A stretch of DNA of 61,241 nucleotides. It comes from Slackia sp. (lineage in GTDB: Bacteria; Actinomycetota; Coriobacteriia; Coriobacteriales; Eggerthellaceae). The notes under the pieces were generated by a model that was not told the DNA's origin, searched no databases, and saw nothing but the letters and a program-made list of their open reading frames with translations. The stretch covers positions 30,660-91,900 of the forward strand of contig JAUNDR010000001.1 in assembly GCA_030525985.1 (NCBI GenBank), read 5' to 3'. Shown here piece after piece: positions 17,696 to 26,749 of this stretch; position 1 is the first letter of the stretch, and every line of letters begins with the position of its first letter. The position numbers and the translations under genes are program-made.

Positions 17696-18388
17696 ATGAA
17701 TTTCATGCCCCTGATAGAAACCGCCGCCAGTCTGGCGCTGACCGTCGCCGTTTTCGCGGGCGCCGTCTGGCTGAATAGGAAAACGAAATCGCCCCTGCTC
17801 AATCCGTTGTTGGTATCGGTCGCCGTGATCATGGCGCTCATAACGCTCTGCGGCATCCCGCTTGAATCCTACGAATCGGGCACGCGCATCATCGCCTCCA
17901 TGCTGGGACCCGCCACCGCCGTTCTGGCGTTTTCCATTTACCAGCAGCGCAAGATTCTCAAGAGCAACTTCCTCCCCATTTTCTCAGGCTGTCTCGTAGG
18001 ATCGATCGTGTCGATGATCAGCGCCTATGCGCTTTGTACCTTCTTCGGACTGGGCGAGGAGGTGGCGTTGTCGACCCTGCCGAAATCGACCACGGCGCCG
18101 ATCGCGCTTTCCATCACGGACGAACTCGGCGGCACGGCGTCGATCACCATGGCGGCCGTCATGACCACGGGCGTGCTGGGCGCCATTTTCTCGCCCATGC
18201 TGGCGAACGTGTTCCGCATTAAGAACAAGGTGGCGCAAGGCGTGGCTATCGGCACATGCAGCCATGCCATCGGAACGGCGAAGGCCCTTGAAATGGGCAA
18301 ACTCGAAGGCGCGATGAGCGGCGTCGCCATCGCGGTGTCGGGATTGCTGACCTGCTTCATCGTGATCGCCGCGCAAGCACTCGGCTAG
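17696..18388 (+). CDS. lrgB: LrgB-family membrane protein
   Basis: 230 residues with about eight hydrophobic segments. The signature LPKSTTAPIALSITDELGG and the C-terminal GTCSHAIGTAKALEMGKLEG are diagnostic for LrgB/CidB/YohK. It forms, with the LrgA-like partner upstream, a membrane unit involved in murein hydrolase control or export of small organic acids. The ATG is preceded by GAGAG at usual distance. The pair is most likely one transcript. Confidence 0.9.
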   Translation: MNFMPLIETAASLALTVAVFAGAVWLNRKTKSPLLNPLLVSVAVIMALITLCGIPLESYESGTRIIASMLGPATAVLAFSIYQQRKILKSNFLPIFSGCLVGSIVSMISAYALCTFFGLGEEVALSTLPKSTTAPIALSITDELGGTASITMAAVMTTGVLGAIFSPMLANVFRIKNKVAQGVAIGTCSHAIGTAKALEMGKLEGAMSGVAIAVSGLLTCFIVIAAQALG

Positions 18389-18560
18389 AACGGCGCAAGC
18401 GACGGCAGACCGCGGGCGGCAAGCACCCCCTGCCTGCGCATGAATCCTGCCGAACCGAGCGATCGCAAGGCAGCGGGGCTTTCGGCGAAGAACGCAAGCC
18501 GCAACGAACCTCGAAAACCGCCGCCCCCACGACGGCGCAAGCGGCAGCGGGCACGGCAAA

Positions 18561-18605
18561 AAGAAGGCGATGCCCCCTCGCCCTCGCAGGAAGCATCGCC
18601 TTCTT
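18561..18605 (-). terminator. Terminator behind the iron-sulfur flavoprotein (possibly bidirectional)
   Basis: A perfect 13-bp stem (AAGAAGGCGATGC / GCATCGCCTTCTT) with a 19-base loop lies between convergent genes. On the minus strand it runs into TTTGCC, giving a TTCTTTTTG tail, so it serves mainly the flavoprotein gene; it may also stop lrgB transcripts. Confidence 0.75.
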
Positions 18606-18669
18606 CATGTTCGAAATCCGCTCTCGCCCATGCGGCCGCCTGCAAAGGCGGCCGCAATCGCAAGGCGGC

Positions 18670-19290
18670 CTAACGGATGAAATTTGTGCGGATGACGGGG
18701 TCTTGTGCGGGGCGCTCGATGCCCGCAGCCTTGCCGGCCTCGATGCATTTCATTAGCCATGCCATGTTGCGGCCGAGCGTACGCATGGTTTGCATGCCCT
18801 CTTCGTCACGCAGCACCTCTTCAGGCGTGCTGCCATGCACCTGGTTCCAGTATTGCGACCCCACGACCACCATGTTCGATATGGTGAAATACTTGTTGAG
18901 CTGGTCGAACGTGGCGGTTGCTCCTCCGCGACGACACGAGGCGATCGCCGCCGCCGGCTTACCTGCAAACAGTTCGCCGCGACCGTAGAATGCGCGGTCC
19001 ATAAACGAGGTGAGCGCGCCTGTCGCGCTGGCGAAATGCACCGGGGAGCCGAACACGAAGGCATCGTATTTGGGAACGTCGTCGATGAACTGATTCACGG
19101 CATCGTCGATGAAGCAGTGGCCCGACTTGAGGCATTTTCCGCAACCGAGACATCCGGAAATGGCGCCCGTGCCGATCCACATGATGTCGGCATCGACGCC
19201 TTGCCCCTGCAATCCCGTTTCCACGGCGCCGAGCGCCGTATACGTGCAACCGCGACGGTGCGGGCTTCCGTTGATGAGCAGCGCTTTCAT
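18670..19290 (-). CDS. NADPH-dependent FMN reductase / iron-sulfur flavoprotein family
   Basis: 206 residues with a flavodoxin-like fold. The FMN phosphate loop is in LLINGSPHRRGCTYTAL at the N terminus, followed by GCLGCGKCLKSGHC, a cysteine cluster like that of archaeal and clostridial iron-sulfur flavoproteins, then DAFVFGSPVHFASATGALTS (flavin-binding). Cytoplasmic electron-transfer or reductase role; the partner is unknown. It is monocistronic, ending at a strong hairpin. Confidence 0.88.
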   Translation of the reverse strand: MKALLINGSPHRRGCTYTALGAVETGLQGQGVDADIMWIGTGAISGCLGCGKCLKSGHCFIDDAVNQFIDDVPKYDAFVFGSPVHFASATGALTSFMDRAFYGRGELFAGKPAAAIASCRRGGATATFDQLNKYFTISNMVVVGSQYWNQVHGSTPEEVLRDEEGMQTMRTLGRNMAWLMKCIEAGKAAGIERPAQDPVIRTNFIR

Positions 19291-19419
19291 TCGTTCCCCC
19301 TTCGGTCGGTAGAATCATGGTCTCATGATAACGCTTCGCCCGGAAAGACACGCACGCCGTTGCCGACCCGTGCTTATTCGCACGGATGGCATGTGCGGGC
19401 CGATAGGCATGCTGGATTT

Positions 19420-20418
19420 TTAGAAATATTCTTTTCGAGGCCGAATATCGGGAGGATAGTAAGCCGCAAGTTGCTGCCATGTCACGTCGGCAAAATCGAC
19501 ATCGTCTCTGTCGCAGGAAACGTAAGCATCTATGAGAGAAGCAAGAGCCCTGCCATCAACAAGCTCGACACCGAACTCACTCGCACGAGACCTTGCTCCC
19601 GACGAAAATTGGCTTGTCGTCACGAACACCATACGATCAGCTCGTTCGTGAGCATTAACCCCGACAAGCTTATCAATGAGGGGCCTGCTTACCGTATTTC
19701 GCTCCGCATAGCATTTGCACTCCATGATTCCCGATTTCCCCTTCGGATCGACGAATTTGACGTCAAAGCCACCATCAGCGGTTTTAGCCGTCGTTTCGCA
19801 TCGATAACCCATAGAGGAATACAGCCAGGAACAATACCGCTCGAAACCGGAAGGATCGTTCGAAAATGAATCATAGAGCTGCGATGCTGTTCTAAGATGA
19901 CGCTTGTTGCGTGCAGCACGAACATTGGCCAGCTCAAGATCGCAGAGCTGAATAGAAACATCATTCTTGCGCAATTCCCGTACAATCCAGAGCATTCTTT
20001 CAGGATATGGGCATCTCACTTTGAACGAACCGACACCGAGTCGGCATTGGCCCCACAAAAGCTCATTGCCCGACCTCCGCTTATCACGTGACCCATCCTT
20101 GTTGCCAAAATGCCATCGAGGAAATGCCAAGGTGAACGAATCCGACCCCTTATTCAATCGCAATCCCACGACAACCGTCGAATCGCACTGCACGTGATAA
20201 GCCTTCCTGAACAAACGGCGCATAAACCAGCGGATGGTGAATCTCGCCAGCCAGAAAAGAGCCCAAAGGAAAAACAGCGAAATGAACAGGCAAGCAATTG
20301 AAGCCAAAACTGCTCCGGTGTTTGAAAAATCTATTTCCTTTTCAAAAATAAAATACGCTATCTTTTCGAAAAATTCCGCAATAGAAGCAACCAACCCCTG
20401 CATCCGTCCGCGCACCAT
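19420..20418 (-). CDS. Membrane-anchored restriction endonuclease-like (Mrr-type) protein
   Basis: 332 residues. A strong membrane segment lies near residues 35-58 (VLASIACLFISLFFLWALFW) followed by basic residues. The C-terminal third is an Mrr_cat PD-(D/E)XK nuclease domain: FERYCSWLYSSMGYRCETTA, then GGFDVKF with the metal-binding Asp, SGIMECKCY with the E-x-K catalytic pair, and FVTTSQFSSGARSRASEFGV. Such proteins act as type IV-like nucleases or solitary defence proteins. GC and codon use are clearly lower than in its neighbours, suggesting transfer. The start is approximate (ATG or the adjacent GTG). Confidence 0.8.
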   Translation of the reverse strand: MVRGRMQGLVASIAEFFEKIAYFIFEKEIDFSNTGAVLASIACLFISLFFLWALFWLARFTIRWFMRRLFRKAYHVQCDSTVVVGLRLNKGSDSFTLAFPRWHFGNKDGSRDKRRSGNELLWGQCRLGVGSFKVRCPYPERMLWIVRELRKNDVSIQLCDLELANVRAARNKRHLRTASQLYDSFSNDPSGFERYCSWLYSSMGYRCETTAKTADGGFDVKFVDPKGKSGIMECKCYAERNTVSRPLIDKLVGVNAHERADRMVFVTTSQFSSGARSRASEFGVELVDGRALASLIDAYVSCDRDDVDFADVTWQQLAAYYPPDIRPRKEYF

Positions 20419-20566
20419 CTCTCACTAAAGCTCGCCTAATCCCATCTGGCCATTTATGCAAAACAAGAGGAAATGCCAGTTAAATCAGCATGGTACCATG
20501 TCGACCGGCAAGCAACCCTGGCACCGCAAGCCATCAATGTCATTAATCAAAGGCTAACAAGGACCC

Positions 20567-21295
20567 ATGACCACTCGACCTCTCAATCAATCTGGAAAAT
20601 TTTTCCTTGCTCGTTTCTCCAATTCCTCCATCAAACCGAGCGCGCCTGAATATGTCGAGGGCGTTATCTTCGACCTTGACGGCACGCTGATCGACAGCAT
20701 GCCATGGTGGGAGAATCTCGGTGAAAACTACCTGATAGCTCGCGGGAAAACGCCCGCTCCCGACATCCGCCGCCACTTCAAGCGCATGACGCTCGAGCAA
20801 TCGGCCGTACTCCTGCGCGAAAACTACGACCTTGAAGAATCGGTCGAAGAAATCTGCCGCGGCATTCTCGACGGCATCGAGCACGCCTATCGCGACAGCA
20901 TTCCGCTGAAGCCGGGCGTGGGCGAAATGCTTGACGCCATGGCGGATGCGGGCGTGCGCATGTGCGTGGCAACCGCCACCGAGCGCCATTGCGCCGAAGC
21001 GGCACTTGGACGCCTGGGCATCAGAGACGCATTCTCCGCCGTTCTGACCTGCAGCGAAGCAGGTGCAAGCAAAACCGAGCCAGCCGTGTTCGAAGCGGCG
21101 CTCTCCCATCTTGGCACGCAGCGAAACAAGACGCTCGTCATGGAAGACTCGCTGCATGCCATAGAAACCGCCCATGCCGCAGGGTTTCCCGTGGCCGGCG
21201 TATTCGAGCGAAGCGCCGCACCCGAAGCGAACGCCATCCTGACACGCTCCGATATTTACCTGCATTCATTCGCTCTGGCGGAAGCGCGCGCGTAG
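20567..21295 (+). CDS. HAD-superfamily hydrolase (beta-phosphoglucomutase-like)
   Basis: 242 residues, subfamily IA with a helical cap. Motif I is VIFDLDGTLIDS (Asp nucleophile near residue 35), motif II CVATATERH, motif III Lys in GASKTEPAVFEAAL, and motif IV TLVMEDSLHAIETAHAAG. It probably dephosphorylates or isomerises a small sugar phosphate. About the first 27 residues precede the normal domain start and are encoded by lower-GC sequence continuous with the upstream Mrr patch; no later start with a ribosome site is available. AAGG precedes the ATG closely. Confidence 0.85.
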   Translation: MTTRPLNQSGKFFLARFSNSSIKPSAPEYVEGVIFDLDGTLIDSMPWWENLGENYLIARGKTPAPDIRRHFKRMTLEQSAVLLRENYDLEESVEEICRGILDGIEHAYRDSIPLKPGVGEMLDAMADAGVRMCVATATERHCAEAALGRLGIRDAFSAVLTCSEAGASKTEPAVFEAALSHLGTQRNKTLVMEDSLHAIETAHAAGFPVAGVFERSAAPEANAILTRSDIYLHSFALAEARA

Positions 21296-21528
21296 TTCGG
21301 CCGGATTCCGGCAAGGTTTCGCACGAAAGGCGCAAGAAATCGAAGGGAAATGCGCCGATCAACGATGGGTTCTCGGCACGAAAGCAAGAGAATCCGCTTC
21401 CGACCTCGATGAACTTTCGATAAAACAGCGTAAGAAAAGGCGCTCATCTCCCATAAATACGCGCCGGATACGCCTGATAGCCTGACTTCGCGAACGTCTG
21501 CAAACATCGCGAACGAAGGAGGAAGGCC

Positions 21529-24351
21529 ATGAGGAAGAGCACGCGGAGATGCGCGCCGCACGAGAACGCCCGACAGCAGCCGAAAACAATACGGGCAAGC
21601 GCACGCGCACTTGCCGCCAAGATGGCGAAAGCCGCAAGAGCGCTCGCCGCCGCGGCAATCGTCGCCTTAGGAATCGCTGCCGCGCCCGGAGCGGCATACG
21701 GCAACACGGGCGGCGTGAAAATCGATGAAGTGCCCGAAAGCGAATTCGAACCGATCGGATACGAGGCGTCGTTCGACTTCGACGACATGGAAATCATCGA
21801 CGGATTCAAGGCGGTCGACGACGTGGGAATCTATTTCGACCATCGCCTCAGCGACGGCGACAATCCAAGTCTCGATGACCTTTACCTGCAGGTCAAAGGC
21901 CATCCCGGTCTCGCATTCGCAATCGACGAATCAACCCCGAAAGGCACAGCCGCGCTGCGGTATACGAACGGCATCTACAAAGGCGAGGCCTTCGACGCCA
22001 TCGTCACGCTTGAAGATTGGAGCTATTTCGAGCCCGATTGCGGCTGGGAGAACTACGCGCCCTATTACGAAGGCCATGAGGTGTTTCAACCGGGCGTCTA
22101 CATCAGCACGCATTGGAAATCGCTTTCGGATAGCGAGCAGGGCTACCAGAACTTCAATTTCTACACGGTGGGCCTTTCCGACCTCAAGATAAGCGTGCAA
22201 TTCGTACGCGCGGGAACCGATGACCCGATCGAAGTGAAGGGCCATGCGACCTGCATCGATTTGGATACTACGCAGGCATTCGAGTTCGGCGGCTGCATTG
22301 CCGGCGGACGCATCGTCGAAGGAAACGACGTCCTCTATCTGGAAAACGACGGAACCCGCGTATGCTCGGAACACGTCTATCTTTCCACCGACGGGTGGAA
22401 ACACCCCGACGAATACAAACGAGGACTCGTCGAAACGTTCTACGACACCACGGGTGAAAACATCGATACGCCCGCCGAGTTCCACTTCTTTCCCGGATGG
22501 CGCGAAAGCGCGTTCGAAAACGACGGATGGCCCGACCCCCAATCGTTCTTCGCGCTGACGCCCGACTTCCTTACCGCGCCGAATCCCGACGAAAACCCCG
22601 ACGGGCAGACCGAAGTGGTCAAGACCGCCGATAAAACCGAAGGCGTGACGCTCGGCGACGAAGTGGAATACACCGTCGACTTCAAAGCGCACGAACAGGG
22701 CGTGAATTGCCGCGTAGGCTATCGCTATTCGGCGCTTGAAATCGTGGACGCTCTGCCCACCGAAATGACATATGTCGACGGCTCGGGATATCTCGAAAAC
22801 GAAAACGGAGAACGCATCGAAGGGGCGGGAACCGTCATCGCAAGCGAAGCCCCGACGGAAGACGCAACGGATGACGGCCAGGCGAGCGAAAACGGCGGCA
22901 CAACACCCGAAGCCTCCGGAAACGAAGCATTCGGAAACGCGACGAGCGCAGAACAGAATGAGGAGGGCGACCCGAACCCGCCGGCAACGCAGGACGGCAA
23001 CGAGGACGAATCCGCCCAGGGCGCCCCGGACGATACGACCGCCGCGCCTGCGAATGCCGTGCGATTCGTATTCGATGAAGAATACCTGGCGAACATGCCC
23101 ATGAAGGGAGAGCACTACCGCTTCGTCTTCAAGGCGAAGCTCGCGCACTACCCCGCCGATGGAAGCGCCTTCGTGCGGAACAGCTCCTATGCGCTGATCA
23201 ATGCAAAAGGCAAGACGCCCTCGAACGACGTCGATACGGGCATCGTCAAACCCGCGCTCGCCATTGAGAAAGCGTCCGACAAAACAACGTATCGGCAGGA
23301 CGAAACGGCACGCTATACGCTCACGGTTTCGCAAACCGAAGAAGGCCTTACCGCTGAAAACATCGTGGTGCGCGACGAGATGGCAACACCGGGCATCGGC
23401 GAAATCGTCGAAGGAAGCGTGGCCCTCGCGCGCCCCGACGGCGAAGAGGCGCAAGCGGAGCCCGCGTATCTGCGCGATGACGAAGGGGGCGTCGTCGGAT
23501 TCGAACTCGAGACGAATGCGAACCTCGCCTTCGGCGAAACCATGACGATAACCTACGACGTGCTTATGCGCACCCCCGCATCGACGCTCGAAAACGAAGC
23601 GGCGGCTTCCGCCGACAACGCGCAAGAGGCAGCCGATGACAACGTGGTGGAAATCGCAGCACCCGCAGCCGAGCCCGCCGACGAACCCGTCATCGAACTG
23701 ACGAAAGACGCCGATGCGGAAGAAGCGGCCGTCGGAGACGTCGTGACGTATCGCATCGTCGCAGCCATCACGCAAAGCGGCGCGACGAACGTCGTGATAT
23801 CGGACGACAGCCTCCCCGAAGGCATGCCGATCGACCCCGAAAGCATAACGGCGCGCGTCAACGGAGAGGCGTTGCCCGACTTCGAACCCGCCTTGGAAGG
23901 CAACGGATTTTCTGCACGCTTCACATCCTTAAACGATGGCGACCTTGTCGAGATAACGTATTCCGCCCAGGTGAAAGACGAGAATCTTGTTGGAACGACC
24001 GTGGTTAATACCGCCGTTTTGACCGCCGACGAACTTGAGAAACCGCTCAGTGACGAAGCGAGCGTCGACGTTTCACCCGCAAGCCAGGATGCCGTGCCGC
24101 CTGCGGCCGATGCTCCCGATAGCCCGGCGAGCACAGGCGGACCCGCCCCGGCAGGCAAATTCGTCAAAACGGGCGATGCGATAAACGCGTATCTTCCCTG
24201 GGTTCTTGCCGTAGCAGGCATCGCCGTCGCAGCGCTCGTCGTTGCCGCCGCAAAACGAAAACGAGCGGAACATGAGAACGCGCAAAACCACGCGGCGGCA
24301 TTGGCGCGGGCGACCGAATACGGAACGGCTCGAAACGAGCACACGCGCTAA
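21529..24351 (+). CDS. Large surface protein with isopeptide/DUF11-type repeats and C-terminal anchor
   Basis: 940 residues. A long basic signal peptide ends near AAAPGAAYGN (residues 1-62). The first about 340 residues form a unique N-terminal adhesin-like region. Three fimbrial isopeptide/DUF11-like modules follow, each opening with a K-x-A/T-D...G/T..V.YT pattern (near 365, 580 and 725). An acidic disordered insert of about 70 residues interrupts the first module. The end has FVKTGD, a hydrophobic helix (AYLPWVLAVAGIAVAALVVA) and a KRKR tail, i.e. a sortase-anchor layout with a non-canonical motif, plus about 25 extra residues after the basic stop. RBS AAGGAGG. It is monocistronic. Confidence 0.8.
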   Translation: MRKSTRRCAPHENARQQPKTIRASARALAAKMAKAARALAAAAIVALGIAAAPGAAYGNTGGVKIDEVPESEFEPIGYEASFDFDDMEIIDGFKAVDDVGIYFDHRLSDGDNPSLDDLYLQVKGHPGLAFAIDESTPKGTAALRYTNGIYKGEAFDAIVTLEDWSYFEPDCGWENYAPYYEGHEVFQPGVYISTHWKSLSDSEQGYQNFNFYTVGLSDLKISVQFVRAGTDDPIEVKGHATCIDLDTTQAFEFGGCIAGGRIVEGNDVLYLENDGTRVCSEHVYLSTDGWKHPDEYKRGLVETFYDTTGENIDTPAEFHFFPGWRESAFENDGWPDPQSFFALTPDFLTAPNPDENPDGQTEVVKTADKTEGVTLGDEVEYTVDFKAHEQGVNCRVGYRYSALEIVDALPTEMTYVDGSGYLENENGERIEGAGTVIASEAPTEDATDDGQASENGGTTPEASGNEAFGNATSAEQNEEGDPNPPATQDGNEDESAQGAPDDTTAAPANAVRFVFDEEYLANMPMKGEHYRFVFKAKLAHYPADGSAFVRNSSYALINAKGKTPSNDVDTGIVKPALAIEKASDKTTYRQDETARYTLTVSQTEEGLTAENIVVRDEMATPGIGEIVEGSVALARPDGEEAQAEPAYLRDDEGGVVGFELETNANLAFGETMTITYDVLMRTPASTLENEAAASADNAQEAADDNVVEIAAPAAEPADEPVIELTKDADAEEAAVGDVVTYRIVAAITQSGATNVVISDDSLPEGMPIDPESITARVNGEALPDFEPALEGNGFSARFTSLNDGDLVEITYSAQVKDENLVGTTVVNTAVLTADELEKPLSDEASVDVSPASQDAVPPAADAPDSPASTGGPAPAGKFVKTGDAINAYLPWVLAVAGIAVAALVVAAAKRKRAEHENAQNHAAALARATEYGTARNEHTR

Positions 24352-24427
24352 CCGCATCGAGGCAGGCAATCCGACGGGAGATGCTCGACCAACCAGCACA
24401 CCCGAAAGCCCCGCCGCGCAAAACGAA

Positions 24428-24461
24428 GCATGCCCGCGAAAATGAGCATTCGCGGGCATGC
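24428..24461 (-). terminator. Terminator at the convergence of the surface-protein gene and the ABC operon
   Basis: A perfect 13-bp stem (GCATGCCCGCGAA / TTCGCGGGCATGC) with an 8-base loop. On the minus strand TTCGTTTTG follows, so it ends the ABC transporter operon; it probably works in both directions. Confidence 0.8.
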
Positions 24462-24497
24462 GGCGATGCCGGACAGGCGATCGGCCGGCCGAACCCC

Positions 24498-25766
24498 CTA
24501 CGCCACCTGATGGCGACGGAACGCGATGGCTGCCAACGGCACGCATACCGCGAACAGGATGCCGTAGGCGAGCGCCTGCATCCCGATGAGGTCAACAACG
24601 CCATCGCCGATCGGATACGACATATATCTCCAGAACATAGTGGGAGCCACCAATCCGTTCGCTGGGAAAAGGGCGGAGAGATGCACCAGCAAGCCCGACC
24701 CGCCCGTGGGGATCATGCCCGTCAAAAGAACGGCCGCCACGTCGATCGCAAAAATCGAAAGCAGCGAATGCAACTTCGACGAAAGCAGCAGCGTCAAAGC
24801 CGCAAACCCGAGCGTCATCAGATACGCGATGCCCGCCATGATGACGACGCACTGAGCCATGGTTAAGCCGTACGGCGAGGAAACCGCCAGAATCTGCACG
24901 GGAAGATCGGCCCCGTCCGCACCGTAAGCGCACAGCGACACGGCGCAGATAATGCCCACGCAAAGCGCGAAATACGCTGTGGTGAACAGAAATGCCGCGA
25001 TGAACTTGGCAGCAACCAACCGCGAACGGCCATAACGCGATGAAAGAATCACGCTGTCGGTGCGCTCCTGATATTCCGCCGCGAACATCGGGGCCAACGC
25101 CACGCAGACAGCAAGGATGGCGAAGATGACGAACGCCATGCAGTCCATGATGTTTTCCCATCCGCCCGCATAGCCGTACACGATCGGCTCGGGCACTCCG
25201 CCCTGCTTCTGGGTCCAGTACGAACGCTCGGCATCGGAATATTCCCACGAGCCGCCCTGCCCATCGTCGAGAATCGCCTGGGTTTTCATCGCCAGCGCAT
25301 CGTAGAACGAAACTGCAGGCACAGGGCCCAATAAGGCCGCCATCTGGATAGGCTCTTTGCTGCCGTCGCTCCAGGCGCCGAAAAGCCACGACCAATAGCC
25401 CGAGCCGTACAGCTCGCGCGCGCCATCCACGCCGTACGTCGATTTCACCGCATCATATGCGGCGGCATCGCTCATCGCGGCGATCGCTTCGGGATCAAGC
25501 TGGGAAAACGCCAAGTCATAATAGGAGGAAAGCTCGTCGGCGATGCGTTCGTCGGTCAATACGCCCGCTCGCGCTTCGGCATTCGCCTGCCGCTGATGGA
25601 TGGCGTCGAAACCCGACAGGATTTCATCGGTATTGCTCGTGGTCTTCGTCTGCAGGACGTTCATCGCCATGATGACGCACAGCAACGCGACGATCGCAAC
25701 ACAGGTATAGAACGTCGAGCGGCGGGCGACGATTTTCTTGAATTCGAATTTCACCAAATCGAACAT
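24498..25766 (-). CDS. ABC transporter permease
   Basis: 422 residues. N-terminal membrane helix (STFYTCVAIVALLCVIMAMN), a long extracytoplasmic segment of about 170 residues, then five further hydrophobic segments, the layout of ABC-2 type permeases of the BcrB/LanFEG kind. It follows the ATPase gene with a 2-bp gap, so the two form one transporter. It is the last gene of the sigma-factor operon. Confidence 0.88.
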   Translation of the reverse strand: MFDLVKFEFKKIVARRSTFYTCVAIVALLCVIMAMNVLQTKTTSNTDEILSGFDAIHQRQANAEARAGVLTDERIADELSSYYDLAFSQLDPEAIAAMSDAAAYDAVKSTYGVDGARELYGSGYWSWLFGAWSDGSKEPIQMAALLGPVPAVSFYDALAMKTQAILDDGQGGSWEYSDAERSYWTQKQGGVPEPIVYGYAGGWENIMDCMAFVIFAILAVCVALAPMFAAEYQERTDSVILSSRYGRSRLVAAKFIAAFLFTTAYFALCVGIICAVSLCAYGADGADLPVQILAVSSPYGLTMAQCVVIMAGIAYLMTLGFAALTLLLSSKLHSLLSIFAIDVAAVLLTGMIPTGGSGLLVHLSALFPANGLVAPTMFWRYMSYPIGDGVVDLIGMQALAYGILFAVCVPLAAIAFRRHQVA

Positions 25767-25768
25767 GG

Positions 25769-26740
25769 CTATCTCCCCTTTACGTGGCGGCCGCCGAAAA
25801 GCCCGCCGCGATGGCGAGCGTCCGCAGGCCCGTCGCCCGCCGCATCGAAGCGGGAATCTGACGAGGCGAAGCCGACGCCGTCTTCGAACATGTGCAGATA
25901 AAGGTCTTCCAAGGTCGGATCGACGCGAACGGCATCGACGACAGGTGCCTCATCGGCCACGATGCGCATTACGGCGAACCCGTCGGGCGCATAATGCACG
26001 TTGCTGACGCACAGCGAAACGGCAAGCGAATCGGCTTCGCGCGCCGGCACGCGACACTCCCACACCTTGCCCGCAACCGATTCCGTCACGGCATCGGGAG
26101 CGCCGCGCAGCACGAATCGGCCGCCCTTCATCACCAGAATATCGTCGGCGATATATTCCACATCGGACACGATATGCGTGGAAAGCAGCACGATCTTGTC
26201 TTGGGAAAATCCCGCAATAAGGTTTCTGAAGCGCACGCGCTCTTTCGGGTCGAGACCCGCCGTCGGTTCATCGAGTACCAGCACGGCGGGATCGTTGAGA
26301 ACGGCCTGGGCGATGCCCAAACGCTGCTTCATGCCGCCTGAAAACGTCCGCACCTTCGATTTCGCCTGATGGGAAAGCCCCACCTCTTCAAGCAGGTCCG
26401 CACAACGCGCCTTCGCGGCACGCCGGTCCATCCCCTTCAGCGCCGCCATATACAGCATGAAATCCATCGCCGTGAAGTCGGGATAATAGCCGAAATCCTG
26501 CGGCAGATAGCCCAGGCGCGCACGGTATTCCCCGCCGAGGCGCGCGATATCGACGCCGTCGTAAACGATGCGTCCTTCGGTTGGTTTCAGCACGTCGCAC
26601 ACCATGCGCATGAGCGTGGTCTTGCCGGCGCCGTTCGCGCCAAGCAGACCGTAGACACCCGAGCCGAGCGTCGCCGACACGTCGTCTACCGCAAGCGCGT
26701 CGCCGAAGCGCCTGGTCAGATTCTCAAGAGAAAGCTCCAT
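25769..26740 (-). CDS. ABC transporter ATP-binding protein (BcrA-like)
   Basis: 323 residues. Walker A LLGANGAGKTTLMRM, signature FSGGMKQRLGIAQAVL, Walker B AVLVLDEPTAGLDPKER and the H-loop LLSTHIVSDVE are all present and intact. The C-terminal extension of about 90 residues is typical of the lantibiotic/bacitracin-export and Nat-type ATPases. Partner permease is directly downstream; the upstream gene is a membrane protein with a 9-bp gap. Cotranscription with the ECF sigma gene suggests an envelope-stress or peptide-antibiotic response. Confidence 0.92.
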   Translation of the reverse strand: MELSLENLTRRFGDALAVDDVSATLGSGVYGLLGANGAGKTTLMRMVCDVLKPTEGRIVYDGVDIARLGGEYRARLGYLPQDFGYYPDFTAMDFMLYMAALKGMDRRAAKARCADLLEEVGLSHQAKSKVRTFSGGMKQRLGIAQAVLNDPAVLVLDEPTAGLDPKERVRFRNLIAGFSQDKIVLLSTHIVSDVEYIADDILVMKGGRFVLRGAPDAVTESVAGKVWECRVPAREADSLAVSLCVSNVHYAPDGFAVMRIVADEAPVVDAVRVDPTLEDLYLHMFEDGVGFASSDSRFDAAGDGPADARHRGGLFGGRHVKGR

Positions 26741-26749
26741 GGTTTCCTC

